A stretch of DNA of 41,617 nucleotides. Source: a virus. A program made the translations under genes and the position numbers. This document shows, in pieces, positions 30,843 through 39,433 of the stretch. Below the pieces are notes generated by a model. That model was not told where the DNA came from. It made no database searches and was given only the letters and a program-made list of their open reading frames with translations. The DNA lies in the IMG/VR virus record IMGVR_UViG_3300022723_000126, positions 1-41,617 of that record, one strand, 5' to 3'. Each line of letters starts with the position of its first letter. Positions within the stretch are counted from its first letter, which is position 1.

Positions 30843-33079
30843 GACCCGACCTCCTCCACAAGGTGCCAGACCGAGCGTGGGCGCCCAGGGCGACCAAGGT
30901 TCTCCGGCACCTGGTAGACCGCTCCACGCCCTGCGAGCGCCCGCAGCCGCCTACGTGCGGCATGGGGGGTGACACCGATTGACGCTGCCACGTCGGCCGT
31001 AGACAACGGCCCGGCGCCCAGAGCGTCCAGAGCGTCAGCCAGGTGCCCCGGCAGGTCACCCTTAGCCGGAGGATTGACCACCTCTACAGTACTACTGTGT
31101 TCTTCTTTGACGCTGGTCCTCTTCCTTTTGCCGGTGTCCGCCGTCGCGTGATCCAGGTGAGCTCGCACTGCCATGCACACGTCCGGAGACACGTCGCAGT
31201 ATCGGTGTCCATCAAACTGACGCACAATCCAGGTTTTCAGACCCGTCCTGTTTTTGGCCAAGACTGTCACAACTTTATCGTCACCAACGCCAGGAAGAGG
31301 CATTGAGACGAAAAGCGCGTCGGCAGAATATTCAATCATCCCGGTCTCCTTGCCCACGCCCAGGAACTCTTCCGGGTGAGCCAGAACATGCGTACCATCG
31401 GTCGGCTGAGGACCCAGGGCCGTCTCAAGATTCTCACGGAGCCTACGCTCGCTCTCTCGAGACATGGAGGAGATGCACCACACGTGCACTTCCAGCTCGG
31501 ATGCTACTCGTTTGAGCATCGCCACTGTGTCCGAGATCAGTGCGCGCGTATCAGGGCGCTCATCAGGATACTTCTCAACAAGCTGCAGATAATCCAGGAC
31601 GACTAGCACATCCTTGGTCGGGTACTTGTCGCGGATGCGCCTGATGTTCGCTTCGATCGCGTCAGGGTGCCATCCTTCTTTAGGTCGCGGGGTGACATGC
31701 AGCGGCCACCTCTCAGTGAGATCGCGGCATGTCATACCCAGATTGTGGACCTGGGCGTCCGTGTGGTACTGCCGGCCGTGTCTGTCCCGGCCCCGCCACG
31801 CGTGAGACCAGTTCATGCCGGTTAGGTGGCAGCCCATGCGCAGCACAATGTCCATAGGCTCAATCTCCAGGGACATGTAACAAACGGCCGCACCCTGATT
31901 CATCAATGCGTTCACAGCGGTCTGGCAGGCTCGCTGCGTCTTGCCTGTGCCGGTGCCGCCAATATCAATATACAGTCCGGGGAATAATCCGCCTTCCGTC
32001 GCGTCTGTTAGCGCCTTACTATCGTCATGCATCGGTACCTCTGTCCCATCGTGTCGGCGCGTAATGCGCCTATGGATATGGCCCCCCATCGTGCCTTCGT
32101 GGTCATCGGTGTCGCGCGCCTCGACCGCACGCCCCTCGAGCTCGAGCAACAGCTCACGGAACCGGTGTGATGTCCCGGCCCGCGCATGGCGGCCCAGTTT
32201 CTCCCGCCATTCATGGTCAGGCAGACCACAGCTTTGACTAGCTTGGGATAGCTCGCGCACCACGTCCTCGGCGGCTAGCAGCCCTTCTGCCGCGCGGCAG
32301 CCTGCCCAATAGGCGTGTTGCAGCAGCTTGCTCTCGCGCCCCCCTTCCTGGGAACTCGCCAGCTCCTTGGCGCGTCGCTTCAGATTAGCTAACGTCGACG
32401 GACTGGATTTGTCAGCAGACTCCCAGCCAAGGGAGTCGGGGTCGACGGCAGTTGTGACATGCTCGCTGACAACATCCAGCACGGCGGCCTCCGAGGAGAG
32501 CCACCCGGGGGCCGGAAAGGGCTCGTGGCCGCGCTCGAGCTGGTAGGACGATCCCGACTGACCTACGCTGGGAGGGACTACCGCAAACCGGCCATCGCCG
32601 TGCAAGGCGATACCTTCGCCCAGACGTGGGTCGGCCTCGCTAATGTACGGCAGCGGCTCATCCGACCGCACAAACACGTGCAGGCCGCCGCCGTCGCCGG
32701 GTGTCGCATGAGTCAGCGCGCGGCCAGCAAAAAACCCGCGGTTTTTACACAGCTCCTTCCATGACGCTCGACCCCTTTCGCCGTCGACGTCGATGCAGTA
32801 GAGACCACCGCTCCGAGGACCCAGCAGCACGCCCAGGTTGCGCCACCCTGCTTTATACCACCGGCGCAATTCGGTGTCGGTAGGGTTGACCGCGTTGAGC
32901 CAGTCCTTGATCGCCGGGTGCTTTCCGGGGGCATGGCAATCGCGACCTCGGCTGCACGTACACACCCCGTCGACAATGGAGTGTACCGGGATGATCACCC
33001 ACCCTCGCTCAATATACGCATGCGCTTCGGCTAACCAAGACCGGTAGGCCTCTAGCCTCTCCAGCTGTTCAGGGGTCAT
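30839..33079 (-). CDS. Primase-polymerase / DnaB-like helicase / winged-helix fusion
   Basis: 746 aa. N-terminal AEP prim-pol (residues about 15-195): zinc-like CTCSRGRDC at 40-48, catalytic IDVD at 96-99, GGLHVF His at 134, GDGRFAVVPPS. Middle DnaB-type helicase: Walker A GGTGTGKT at 374-381, YMSLEIEPM, Walker B VLVVLDYLQL at 491-500, then the H4-like VTVLAKNRTG. C-terminal winged HTH (about 680-746): LSTADVAASIGVTPHAARRRL. Provides priming and unwinding in one chain; the wHTH may bind the origin. Overlaps its neighbours at both ends. Confidence 0.9.
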   Translation of the reverse strand: MTPEQLERLEAYRSWLAEAHAYIERGWVIIPVHSIVDGVCTCSRGRDCHAPGKHPAIKDWLNAVNPTDTELRRWYKAGWRNLGVLLGPRSGGLYCIDVDGERGRASWKELCKNRGFFAGRALTHATPGDGGGLHVFVRSDEPLPYISEADPRLGEGIALHGDGRFAVVPPSVGQSGSSYQLERGHEPFPAPGWLSSEAAVLDVVSEHVTTAVDPDSLGWESADKSSPSTLANLKRRAKELASSQEGGRESKLLQHAYWAGCRAAEGLLAAEDVVRELSQASQSCGLPDHEWREKLGRHARAGTSHRFRELLLELEGRAVEARDTDDHEGTMGGHIHRRITRRHDGTEVPMHDDSKALTDATEGGLFPGLYIDIGGTGTGKTQRACQTAVNALMNQGAAVCYMSLEIEPMDIVLRMGCHLTGMNWSHAWRGRDRHGRQYHTDAQVHNLGMTCRDLTERWPLHVTPRPKEGWHPDAIEANIRRIRDKYPTKDVLVVLDYLQLVEKYPDERPDTRALISDTVAMLKRVASELEVHVWCISSMSRESERRLRENLETALGPQPTDGTHVLAHPEEFLGVGKETGMIEYSADALFVSMPLPGVGDDKVVTVLAKNRTGLKTWIVRQFDGHRYCDVSPDVCMAVRAHLDHATADTGKRKRTSVKEEHSSTVEVVNPPAKGDLPGHLADALDALGAGPLSTADVAASIGVTPHAARRRLRALAGRGAVYQVPENLGRPGRPRSVWHLVEEVGS

Positions 33080-33434
33080 TGTCGGCTATCACCTCGACGT
33101 GGTATGGCCCGACGGCGGCTGAAACTTGCCACGGCGTGCCGACAACGATGCGCGTGACATCGCCGACACGCAACAGCAATTCCAGAACGTGTCCTAAATC
33201 TGTGTCCCAGCGCGCACGTAGCTCGGCTCGGGCCCTAGGCGCCACCCGAATATCGAAGACATCGCCCGACGCTAGCAGGTCGCCGTCGACACGCGCAACC
33301 TCGCGGTTGTTGACCTTGACGCAGAGGACCGTGTCAAGTTCTGCCCGGCCAGCGCGCGCGATGCCATGGCGCGAAACGGTCAAATAAAAGACGGCTACCG
33401 CAAAAACCCACAGAATCAAAAGCCAGTACGGCAT
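33069..33434 (-). CDS. Membrane-anchored hypothetical protein, 121 aa
   Basis: Start ATG 33434 (MPYWLLILWVFAVAVFYLTV), one N-terminal transmembrane segment, then basic and a beta-rich cytosolic or periplasmic domain with DVFDIRVAPRAR and VLELLLRVGDVTRI. Sits in the replication cluster. Could tether replication to the membrane; unproven. Confidence 0.6.
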   Translation of the reverse strand: MPYWLLILWVFAVAVFYLTVSRHGIARAGRAELDTVLCVKVNNREVARVDGDLLASGDVFDIRVAPRARAELRARWDTDLGHVLELLLRVGDVTRIVVGTPWQVSAAVGPYHVEVIADNDP

Positions 33435-33436
33435 TG

Positions 33437-34018
33437 CTACCTCCCGCGCGTCCACGCGCTCGAGACTTTGGGCGCAATCACACCACCAATCTCACCGAAA
33501 ACCTCACAAAACTGCGATGTACGATCGCGCGCGACCGGGATGTAGATAAACGCTGAAGGGTGCGGAGGGGCGACGGTGGACCGGCCGGTCACCGGGTCGA
33601 CATACGCCACCCTCCGCCGAGGGATGGCAATCGGGTACGCCAATATAGACCGTGCGGGATCATGCTGGTTCTGACAGGTTTGCAAGGAATTTAGATTGAA
33701 CGCACAAAAAATGATGTCTGTAACCCTATCGCCCGTGTCGGTTGGGAAATCGATACATTGCATGCATCGCTGCCACCATACAGATGACGCGGATCTCGCC
33801 CCTACCCGCCCCCCGGGCGGGTTGACGTAGACCGCCCCCTCCCAGGGGGATTCTAGGCCGCCCGTGGTGCAAAAACGGCTGGCACCGACTGGGTTACTCG
33901 GGTCTGTGCAGGGGTCGGTGTCAATTTGACCTCCAAAAACGCGGAGAACGCGGCTCAGGACCACCTGTGGCGTTATCCATTTAGAGTTGGCGCTTGACAT
34001 GAACACGGGTCTAGTCAC
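33437..34018 (-). CDS. DNA N-6-adenine methyltransferase (phage Dam type)
   Basis: 193 aa from GTG 34018 (GTGA overlap); ATG 34000 alternative. WITPQVVLSRVLRVFGGQIDTDPCTDPSNPVGASRF and VYVNPPGG (NPPG/DPPY-type catalytic motif) define the phage Dam family. Methylates adenine in phage DNA, probably to evade restriction or time packaging. Confidence 0.85.
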   Translation of the reverse strand: MTRPVFMSSANSKWITPQVVLSRVLRVFGGQIDTDPCTDPSNPVGASRFCTTGGLESPWEGAVYVNPPGGRVGARSASSVWWQRCMQCIDFPTDTGDRVTDIIFCAFNLNSLQTCQNQHDPARSILAYPIAIPRRRVAYVDPVTGRSTVAPPHPSAFIYIPVARDRTSQFCEVFGEIGGVIAPKVSSAWTRGR

Positions 34019-34290
34019 TGTTTTACGATTCTTCGCTTGAAAGTTTTGTGATTGAGTCCCGTGTGGACGTGCTTCAGGGTGGCCAGGACGCGCCCCTCGG
34101 GGCCGTCCACATCTAGCTGCTGGCCATCGTCAGGCTCGCCGATGGCCCCCGACCGGTGGCCCAGCCAGGTGTAGCCTGCATCCAGCGCATACCGCCAATC
34201 GGTTCCGACCTGGTACGCCCTGCCGACGTACCGCGTGACGTAGGCGTCTTCTGTTCTTTTTGTAACCGTGATCGCGTAATAGTCCTTCAA
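34015..34290 (-). CDS. Small hypothetical protein, 91 aa
   Basis: TTG 34290 in a TTGA overlap, GGAAGGCGG upstream. KDYYAITVTKRTEDAYVTRYVGRAY..., beta-rich then DGPEGRVLATLKHVHTGLNHKTFKRR, basic end. Not recognised. Confidence 0.6.
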   Translation of the reverse strand: MKDYYAITVTKRTEDAYVTRYVGRAYQVGTDWRYALDAGYTWLGHRSGAIGEPDDGQQLDVDGPEGRVLATLKHVHTGLNHKTFKRRIVKQ

Positions 34291-34484
34291 TTTCCGCCGC
34301 CTTCCTGCAGGGGCTCGAACCGCACATCCACACCATCCCAGTCGTTGACGTAGATTTCCTCTACGTAATATCGGCCGGTGGGGTCGACCCACTCTTTCGA
34401 CCGCTGGTCGTAGGTACAGCCGAGAGCGCGGAGGTATTCGCGGAGGTGCTTCGGTATGCGGGGCGCCACCATCGCGGTATGCAT
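34287..34484 (-). CDS. Small hypothetical protein, 65 aa
   Basis: MHTAMVAPRIPKHLREYLRALGCTYDQRS..., first gene of the core minus-strand block, 48 bp from the right TIR edge. Contains TYDQRSKEWVDPTGRYYVEEIYVNDW, a beta-hairpin-like stretch. GGAGGGGG lies about 25 bases upstream, too far for a normal SD. No clear promoter in the unique DNA before it. Confidence 0.6.
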   Translation of the reverse strand: MHTAMVAPRIPKHLREYLRALGCTYDQRSKEWVDPTGRYYVEEIYVNDWDGVDVRFEPLQEGGGN

Positions 34485-34532
34485 GCGCCATGTGCGGCGC
34501 GTGTGCCACCCCCTCCGTTGAGTCTACTCACA

Positions 34533-34716
34533 CGAATACGACTCACGCGGTCACCCGAGGATATGGTGGGGCGACATGCGTGGGGCGACGGTGTCGGATC
34601 TGGCACGGGTGTACGGTCTACCGGTCGAGAGGTGCCGCAAGCGGTGGTACCGGCGGGAGGGGGACCCGTCGACGGGAGAGGAGCTCCTCGACCTGCTAGG
34701 CGTGGTGGACTGGTGA
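34533..34716 (+). pseudogene. 3' fragment of metallophosphoesterase (HTH end) in right TIR
   Basis: Carries only the last ~60 codons of the phosphoesterase; an in-frame TGA lies 18 bases upstream of the boundary, so the enzyme is not made here. An internal ATG at 34576 with GGTGGGG 4-5 bases before it can give a 46-aa helix-turn-helix protein (MRGATVSDLARVYGLPVERC...). Thus the TIR duplicates a free HTH unit rather than random debris, perhaps by chance. Confidence 0.7.
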
Positions 34717-34737
34717 CGATTTTTCTCCTCGCACCCC

Positions 34738-34767
34738 TTGATTTCTGGCCCAGGCGACGTATATTAT
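34738..34767 (+). promoter_or_regulatory. Promoter of 77-aa gene (right)
   Basis: TTGATT, 18 bases, TATTAT; inverted copy of 6851-6880. Confidence 0.65.
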
Positions 34768-34798
34768 AGGTGTAAGCGCAAAAGAAAGGACGACAACG

Positions 34799-35032
34799 AT
34801 GACCGACGAACTCACCTACCGCACCCCCCGCGTCTACCAGGGCCAGATGGTCGAGGTCTCCTACGCATGGGACGGCATGACCCTCTACCGGCGCATCACC
34901 GACCACGCCGACCGCTCGGCGACTGTGTCGGTGGCCGACCTCGCATGGGAGGAGGCCGACCCGGAGGCCGTGTGCCTCGCTGACGACGACGACGACGTCG
35001 CCGGCTTCCGGTGGCGACCCACCGCCGACTGA
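34799..35032 (+). CDS. Small acidic protein, 77 aa (right TIR copy)
   Basis: Identical to 6586-6819 in the left arm; see there. Here it is the first intact gene inside the right boundary. Confidence 0.75.
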   Translation: MTDELTYRTPRVYQGQMVEVSYAWDGMTLYRRITDHADRSATVSVADLAWEEADPEAVCLADDDDDVAGFRWRPTAD

Positions 35033-35056
35033 CACCGGCCGCCTCCGCCCCGCTAG

Positions 35057-35082
35057 AGCCTCGCCATCCGGCGGGGCTTTTT
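35057..35082 (+). terminator. Rho-independent terminator (right)
   Basis: Inverted copy of 6536-6561: 9-bp stem, ATCC loop, T5. Confidence 0.85.
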
Positions 35083-35302
35083 GCGTTTCTGGCGGCTGTT
35101 GGCGGTCTGAGCGGCTCAAACTTAGTGACGCGGCCCGAACCCCCGAAAATCAAGGCTTTTTGGGGTGTTTTCCTTTATGGGCGTCGCTAACGTCGTTAGT
35201 GTCCTCGAGCTAGTTCGCGTTCTCCTCACGTGGTCTCCCCGGCGAAACTTCAACGATTTCAACGACTTACAGCAGCCTCTCCAACTTTCTTCCGATCAAC
35301 CC

Positions 35303-35330
35303 TTGACGGCGCCGAGGGATTTGTTAGACT
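35303..35330 (+). promoter_or_regulatory. Promoter of ATPase-terL operon (right)
   Basis: TTGACG, 16 bases, TAGACT. The -10 lies in the first arm of the inverted repeat. Confidence 0.45.
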
Positions 35331-35392
35331 CGGACCAAGAGGGTGGCCCTCCAGGGCCCAATCCCTCGTAGTGTCCGAGTCTAACAAATCCC
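35316..35392. repeat. 20-bp perfect inverted repeat (right)
   Basis: Arms 35316-35335 and 35373-35392; inverted copy of 6226-6302. Confidence 0.8.
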
Positions 35393-35508
35393 CCGTCGCC
35401 TCGGCACCGGGGACGGTGCCAGGCCCTACGGGCTCCGGGCTGGAGGCCCGGCCCCTACGGACCTGCCACCGCCCCGGGCGCCGTCGGGCGCCGACGACGA
35501 GCGAAACT

Positions 35509-36480
35509 ATGGCGAAGGCAGACCAAATCAAGGCCCTGATCACGAGCCACACAGAGGGCGACGACGCTCGCTTCCGCCGCATCGCCATGCAGGTGGCCGC
35601 CCAGGCAGCGCGCAACGGGCACGACAAGTTCGCCCGGGAGCTACGCGATCTCGTGGACCGCACGCGTGAAGCCAACCCGCGCAAGCCCACCCCGCTGGTG
35701 CAGCCCCAAGGTGAGCTGGCCGGGCTACTCACGGTCGGTCACCCGACGACCCGCCTCGCGGAAATGGCCCTCGACGAGCGGGTCGAGCACCGCCTCGAGC
35801 GCGTCCTCGCCGAGCAACGCCAGCGCGATCGCATTCGCGAGCATGGGTTCGCCCCGATGCGGAAGCTCCTCCTCGTGGGACCGCCCGGCACGGGCAAGAC
35901 GATGACCGCGGCCGCACTGGCAGGAGAGCTGGGCCTACCGCTGTTTTCCACCCAACTCGACGGCCTGATCACCAAGTACATGGGCGAGACCGCCGCCAAG
36001 CTGCGCCTCGTCTTCGACGCGATCCGGGAGACGCGCGGCGTGTATCTCTTCGATGAATTCGACGCGTTGGGAAGCGAACGCGCCGCGCCCAACGACCTGG
36101 GAGAGATCCGGCGGGTTCTCAACTCGTTTCTTCAGTTTCTCGAGCAGGACGATTCGGACAGCTTGGTAATCGGCGCTACGAACCACGTCCAGCTGTTGGA
36201 CCGCGCACTCTTCCGCCGGTTCGACTCCGTGGTGGAGTACTCGCTGCCGTCGAAGGAGATCGCGACGAAGGTCATGCGGACACCGCTCGGTCTGCTGAAC
36301 ACCACACGAGTCGCATGGTCGGATGCGGCGGCAGCGGCCGAATCGCTCAGCCATGCCGAGATCACTCACGCCTGCGAGCAGGCCGCCAAGAACGCCATCC
36401 TGGCCAACTCCACAATCGTCGAGACCCAAGGGCTGGTCGAGGCCCTCGCTGAGCGGCGCTCGGCAGCACAAATGTGCTAA
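35509..36480 (+). CDS. AAA+ ATPase (right TIR copy)
   Basis: Identical to 5138-6109 (323 aa, GPPGTGKT, DEFD, GATN, RRFD). See the left copy for domains. Confidence 0.85.
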   Translation: MAKADQIKALITSHTEGDDARFRRIAMQVAAQAARNGHDKFARELRDLVDRTREANPRKPTPLVQPQGELAGLLTVGHPTTRLAEMALDERVEHRLERVLAEQRQRDRIREHGFAPMRKLLLVGPPGTGKTMTAAALAGELGLPLFSTQLDGLITKYMGETAAKLRLVFDAIRETRGVYLFDEFDALGSERAAPNDLGEIRRVLNSFLQFLEQDDSDSLVIGATNHVQLLDRALFRRFDSVVEYSLPSKEIATKVMRTPLGLLNTTRVAWSDAAAAAESLSHAEITHACEQAAKNAILANSTIVETQGLVEALAERRSAAQMC

Positions 36481-36490
36481 AGCACCCCCG

Positions 36491-36700
36491 ATGACCAGCA
36501 CCCCCATCGACGAGCTGGCAGAGGTCCTCCGAGACCTCGCCCTAGACGTCTCCGCCCGAGTCGGCCACGCACTCGCCCACGACGAGGCGCCGCCCCTCGA
36601 CGCGCTCCGATCGCTCGTCTCACTCGCCCTCGAGACCGAGACCGTCCGCCAAGAGCTCCTCGAGCTCCACGACGGCCACGACGTCGACGGGATCGACTGA
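36491..36700 (+). CDS. Small acidic protein upstream of terL (right TIR copy)
   Basis: Identical to 4918-5127, 69 aa; one-base overlap with terL. Confidence 0.65.
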   Translation: MTSTPIDELAEVLRDLALDVSARVGHALAHDEAPPLDALRSLVSLALETETVRQELLELHDGHDVDGID

Positions 36701-38100
36701 TGCCACGCTCGAGGGCCGCGCGCATCGCGCGTCTCCGCACGGCGGCCCAGACCTCGAGCCCCCGCCTCGACCCCAGGCTCCGCCTCGACCTGCTAGACTA
36801 CATCCCAGCCATCACACCGCATCAGGGGGGGCGCAAAGTCATCCCCCCACGATGGCTAGACCCCGTCGCCGACCTCTACCGACGCATCGCCGACGGCCAA
36901 CAGGTCGCCGCCGTCATCAACTGCCCTCCGCAGCACGGCAAAACACTCACCGCTCAGCACGGCCTCGTCTGGCTCGCCGCCCGCCTCCACGGCAAGCGAC
37001 TAGCCTACGTCAGCTACTCATGGGAGCGCGCCAAGGCCGTCGCCGCCGAAACGCGGCACCAGGCCGCGCGGGCCAACCTGGTCCCCCACGGCGTCGGCAC
37101 CGCCGACCACTGGCCGCTACCCGGCGGAGGCTCGTGCCGATGGGTCGGTATCGGCGGCAGCCTCACCGGTTTTCCCGTCGATATCTTGATCACAGATGAC
37201 ACGATAAAGGACCGCGAGGCCGCCGAATCTCGAACACAGCGAGATCGCGTCTGGGGCTGGTATCAGGGGGTCGCGTTCGATCGACTCCAGCGCGGCGCCT
37301 CCATTATCCACATCGAGACGCGGTGGCACGTCGATGATATCACCTCTCGCCTGCTAGCCCTGTCTCGGTCATCCCCCGACGCCTACCAGTTCGAACACGT
37401 CAGTCTACGCGCGCTGGACGACGACGACCGGCCGCTGGCACCAGAGCTCCATTCCGTCGACGCCCTCCGGCGCAAGCGCGCCCAGGTCGGCCCGTACGAG
37501 TGGGCGGCCAAGTACCTCGGCGACCCACGCCCTCGAGGCCAGGAGCTCTTCAGCGCTCCGTTCTACACCGACCACCTCCCGACCGAGAGGGTCCGTTATT
37601 CAATCGGCGTTGACCTGGCGTACAGTGTCAAAACTCAATCGGACTACTCAGCCGCGGTAGTACTGGCAACCGACCACCGCGGCATCCACCACGTCGTGGA
37701 CGTGGCGCACAGGCAATGCTCTGCCCCCGACTTCGCCGCCGAGCTTGCGGAGATTCAAGCCCGCTACGGCGGCGCACCGGCCAACTGGTACGCGCCGGGG
37801 CCGGAGGTCGGTGTGGCAGACCTGATGCGCGCCTACGGTGCTCGCGTCAGGGCGACCAGGCCAACCGGCGACAAGTTCCAGCGCGCCCTCCCCGTTGCGG
37901 CAGCATGGTCGGAGGGACAGATCCTGGTCCCCCGACGCGCGTCATGGCTAAATGGGTTCCTCGATGAGGTCACGGCCTTTTCTGGTCAGGGAGACCGCTA
38001 CGACGATCAGGTGGACGCGCTCGCCGCTGCGTATGACGCCGCGATCTCCGGCGGAGGTGTGTTGACGGCCACCCGGAGCGACGTGGCGGGGTGGGCGTGA
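36700..38100 (+). CDS. terL: Terminase large subunit (right TIR copy)
   Basis: Identical to 3518-4918, 466 aa with ATPase and nuclease motifs intact. Both arm copies appear functional. Confidence 0.95.
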   Translation: MPRSRAARIARLRTAAQTSSPRLDPRLRLDLLDYIPAITPHQGGRKVIPPRWLDPVADLYRRIADGQQVAAVINCPPQHGKTLTAQHGLVWLAARLHGKRLAYVSYSWERAKAVAAETRHQAARANLVPHGVGTADHWPLPGGGSCRWVGIGGSLTGFPVDILITDDTIKDREAAESRTQRDRVWGWYQGVAFDRLQRGASIIHIETRWHVDDITSRLLALSRSSPDAYQFEHVSLRALDDDDRPLAPELHSVDALRRKRAQVGPYEWAAKYLGDPRPRGQELFSAPFYTDHLPTERVRYSIGVDLAYSVKTQSDYSAAVVLATDHRGIHHVVDVAHRQCSAPDFAAELAEIQARYGGAPANWYAPGPEVGVADLMRAYGARVRATRPTGDKFQRALPVAAAWSEGQILVPRRASWLNGFLDEVTAFSGQGDRYDDQVDALAAAYDAAISGGGVLTATRSDVAGWA

Positions 38101-38119
38101 GTCTCGTCACGCTACCCCG

Positions 38120-38148
38120 TTGATCACTGGCGGGCGAGGACGTACAGT
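38120..38148 (+). promoter_or_regulatory. Promoter of GDWLLW gene cluster (right)
   Basis: TTGATC, 17 bases, TACAGT; inverted copy of 3470-3498. Confidence 0.45.
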
Positions 38149-38169
38149 CTTGTGACCGACGGAGGAACG

Positions 38170-38640
38170 ATGACAATGACGATGAAGACTGAAGATGCGA
38201 TTCACGAGGCCGAGTCGGCCTCCGACCAGAACCCTGACACCGCCGACACACTGCGATCGATGTGCGCCTGTGAGGAGGCGATTCTCTGGGTCGAGTCGGC
38301 CTCCGACCAGGGTCCCGACGCACTCTGGGACGCCTGTCCTCGCGGAGACTGGCTCCTGTGGTATGCGTGGCATGCGGATGTGGATGGGTATGCGGATGTG
38401 GATCAGCGGACACTGGTCATCGCCGCCTACGTATGCGTCCGCCTCGCGCTCCGGTATGTGCCCGGCGGAGAGGACGATTTGCTCCGCGCAATCGAGACCG
38501 CCGAGGCGTGGGCGCGCGGGGAGGCGACGATCGAGCCAGTTATCACCGCCGCTCGCGCCGCCGCTGGCGACGCCGCCGAGGAAATGGATCGCCTCTGTGC
38601 CGACGCGGTGCGTGAGATCATCCCGGAGGTGCCGACGTGA
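38170..38640 (+). CDS. GDWLLWYA-type protein, 156 aa (right TIR copy)
   Basis: Identical to 2978-3448; GGAGGA at 38161-38166 decides the start among three adjacent ATGs. Confidence 0.7.
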   Translation: MTMTMKTEDAIHEAESASDQNPDTADTLRSMCACEEAILWVESASDQGPDALWDACPRGDWLLWYAWHADVDGYADVDQRTLVIAAYVCVRLALRYVPGGEDDLLRAIETAEAWARGEATIEPVITAARAAAGDAAEEMDRLCADAVREIIPEVPT

Positions 38641-39221
38641 GCGAATCCCACTCCCACTGTGCTCCGACCCTGCTCCCAGTATCCTCCGGCTGCGCCCCGG
38701 CCGACACACTGCGATCAATGGGCGCCTGTGAGGAGGCGATCCGCTGGGTCGAGTCGTCCCCAGATCAGAGTCCCGAAGCCCTCTGGCGCACCTGTCATCG
38801 CGGGGATTGGATGCTCTGGTATGCGGGGCGTGCGGGTGTGGATCGGCGGACACTCGTGCGGGCTGCCTGTGCTTGTGCTCGCCTCACACTCGGATACGTG
38901 CGCGACGGCGAGGATCGTCCTCTGCGAGCAATCGAGATTGCGGAGGCGTGGGCGCGCGGGGAAGCGACGCGAGATCAGGTGAGCACCGCTGCCCGCGCCG
39001 CCTTCCTTGCCGCGGCCTACGCCGCCCGCGCCGCCGACGCTGCCTCCGTCGTCGCCGCTGCCTTCGCCGCCGCCTACGCCGCCGAAGCCGCCTACTACGA
39101 CTACGCCGCCGACGCTGCCTCCGCCGCCGCCGACGCCCCCTACTCCGCCGACGTCCGCGCCGACATACGACGCCGATGCGCCGACGCGGTGCGAGAGGTC
39201 CTCCCGGAGGTGCCACTGTGA
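38637..39221 (+). CDS. Ala-rich GDWMLWYA-type protein, 194 aa (right TIR copy)
   Basis: Identical to 2397-2981; the Ala-rich low-complexity segment is encoded by about 38990-39150, a GCC-rich near-repetitive stretch. Confidence 0.7.
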   Translation: MSESHSHCAPTLLPVSSGCAPADTLRSMGACEEAIRWVESSPDQSPEALWRTCHRGDWMLWYAGRAGVDRRTLVRAACACARLTLGYVRDGEDRPLRAIEIAEAWARGEATRDQVSTAARAAFLAAAYAARAADAASVVAAAFAAAYAAEAAYYDYAADAASAAADAPYSADVRADIRRRCADAVREVLPEVPL

Positions 39222-39433
39222 GCGCCGCCCGAACGCGCTATGAGAGGCTCGCCGACCTGGTGGCCGCTCACGAGCCATGGCGTAGGCATGTGGTGGCGGG
39301 GGGGCCGCTGCATGGAGAGGCGTGGCGCCAGCTGGACGACGCGCATCTGGACGCATTCGGCGCGGCGGTTTCGTGCGGCTGCTCACAGTACGCGATTGCC
39401 ATCGCGATGGATGCCGTCGGGAGCGACGCTTGA
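39218..39433 (+). CDS. Small hypothetical protein, 71 aa (right TIR copy)
   Basis: Identical to 2185-2400; GTGA overlap with the Ala-rich gene. Confidence 0.6.
   Translation: MSAARTRYERLADLVAAHEPWRRHVVAGGPLHGEAWRQLDDAHLDAFGAAVSCGCSQYAIAIAMDAVGSDA

Larger units (their letters stand above)
35083..35508. promoter_or_regulatory. Palindrome-rich control region upstream of ATPase-terL (right)
   Basis: Inverted copy of 6110-6535. In this orientation: CTAACG-T-CGTTAG at 35187-35199, promoter 35303-35330, inverted repeat 35316-35392, then GGCACCG-GGGA-CGGTGCC and CCGGGC/GCCCGG dyads. A frame at 35165-35371 has no SD and is not supported as a gene. Confidence 0.5.

Noticed and set aside
34446-34769. 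107-aa plus frame across the right TIR edge
   Set aside because: Out of frame with the phosphoesterase fragment and Arg/Gly/Pro-rich; a shadow.
35165-35371. 68-aa frame in the ATPase control region (MFSFMGVANVV...)
   Set aside because: No SD, runs through the inverted repeat, ends in Gly/Pro-rich junk.
35230-35508. Longer N-terminus for the AAA ATPase
   Set aside because: Would cross the palindromic promoter region; composition is non-coding; ATG 35509 fits the domain.
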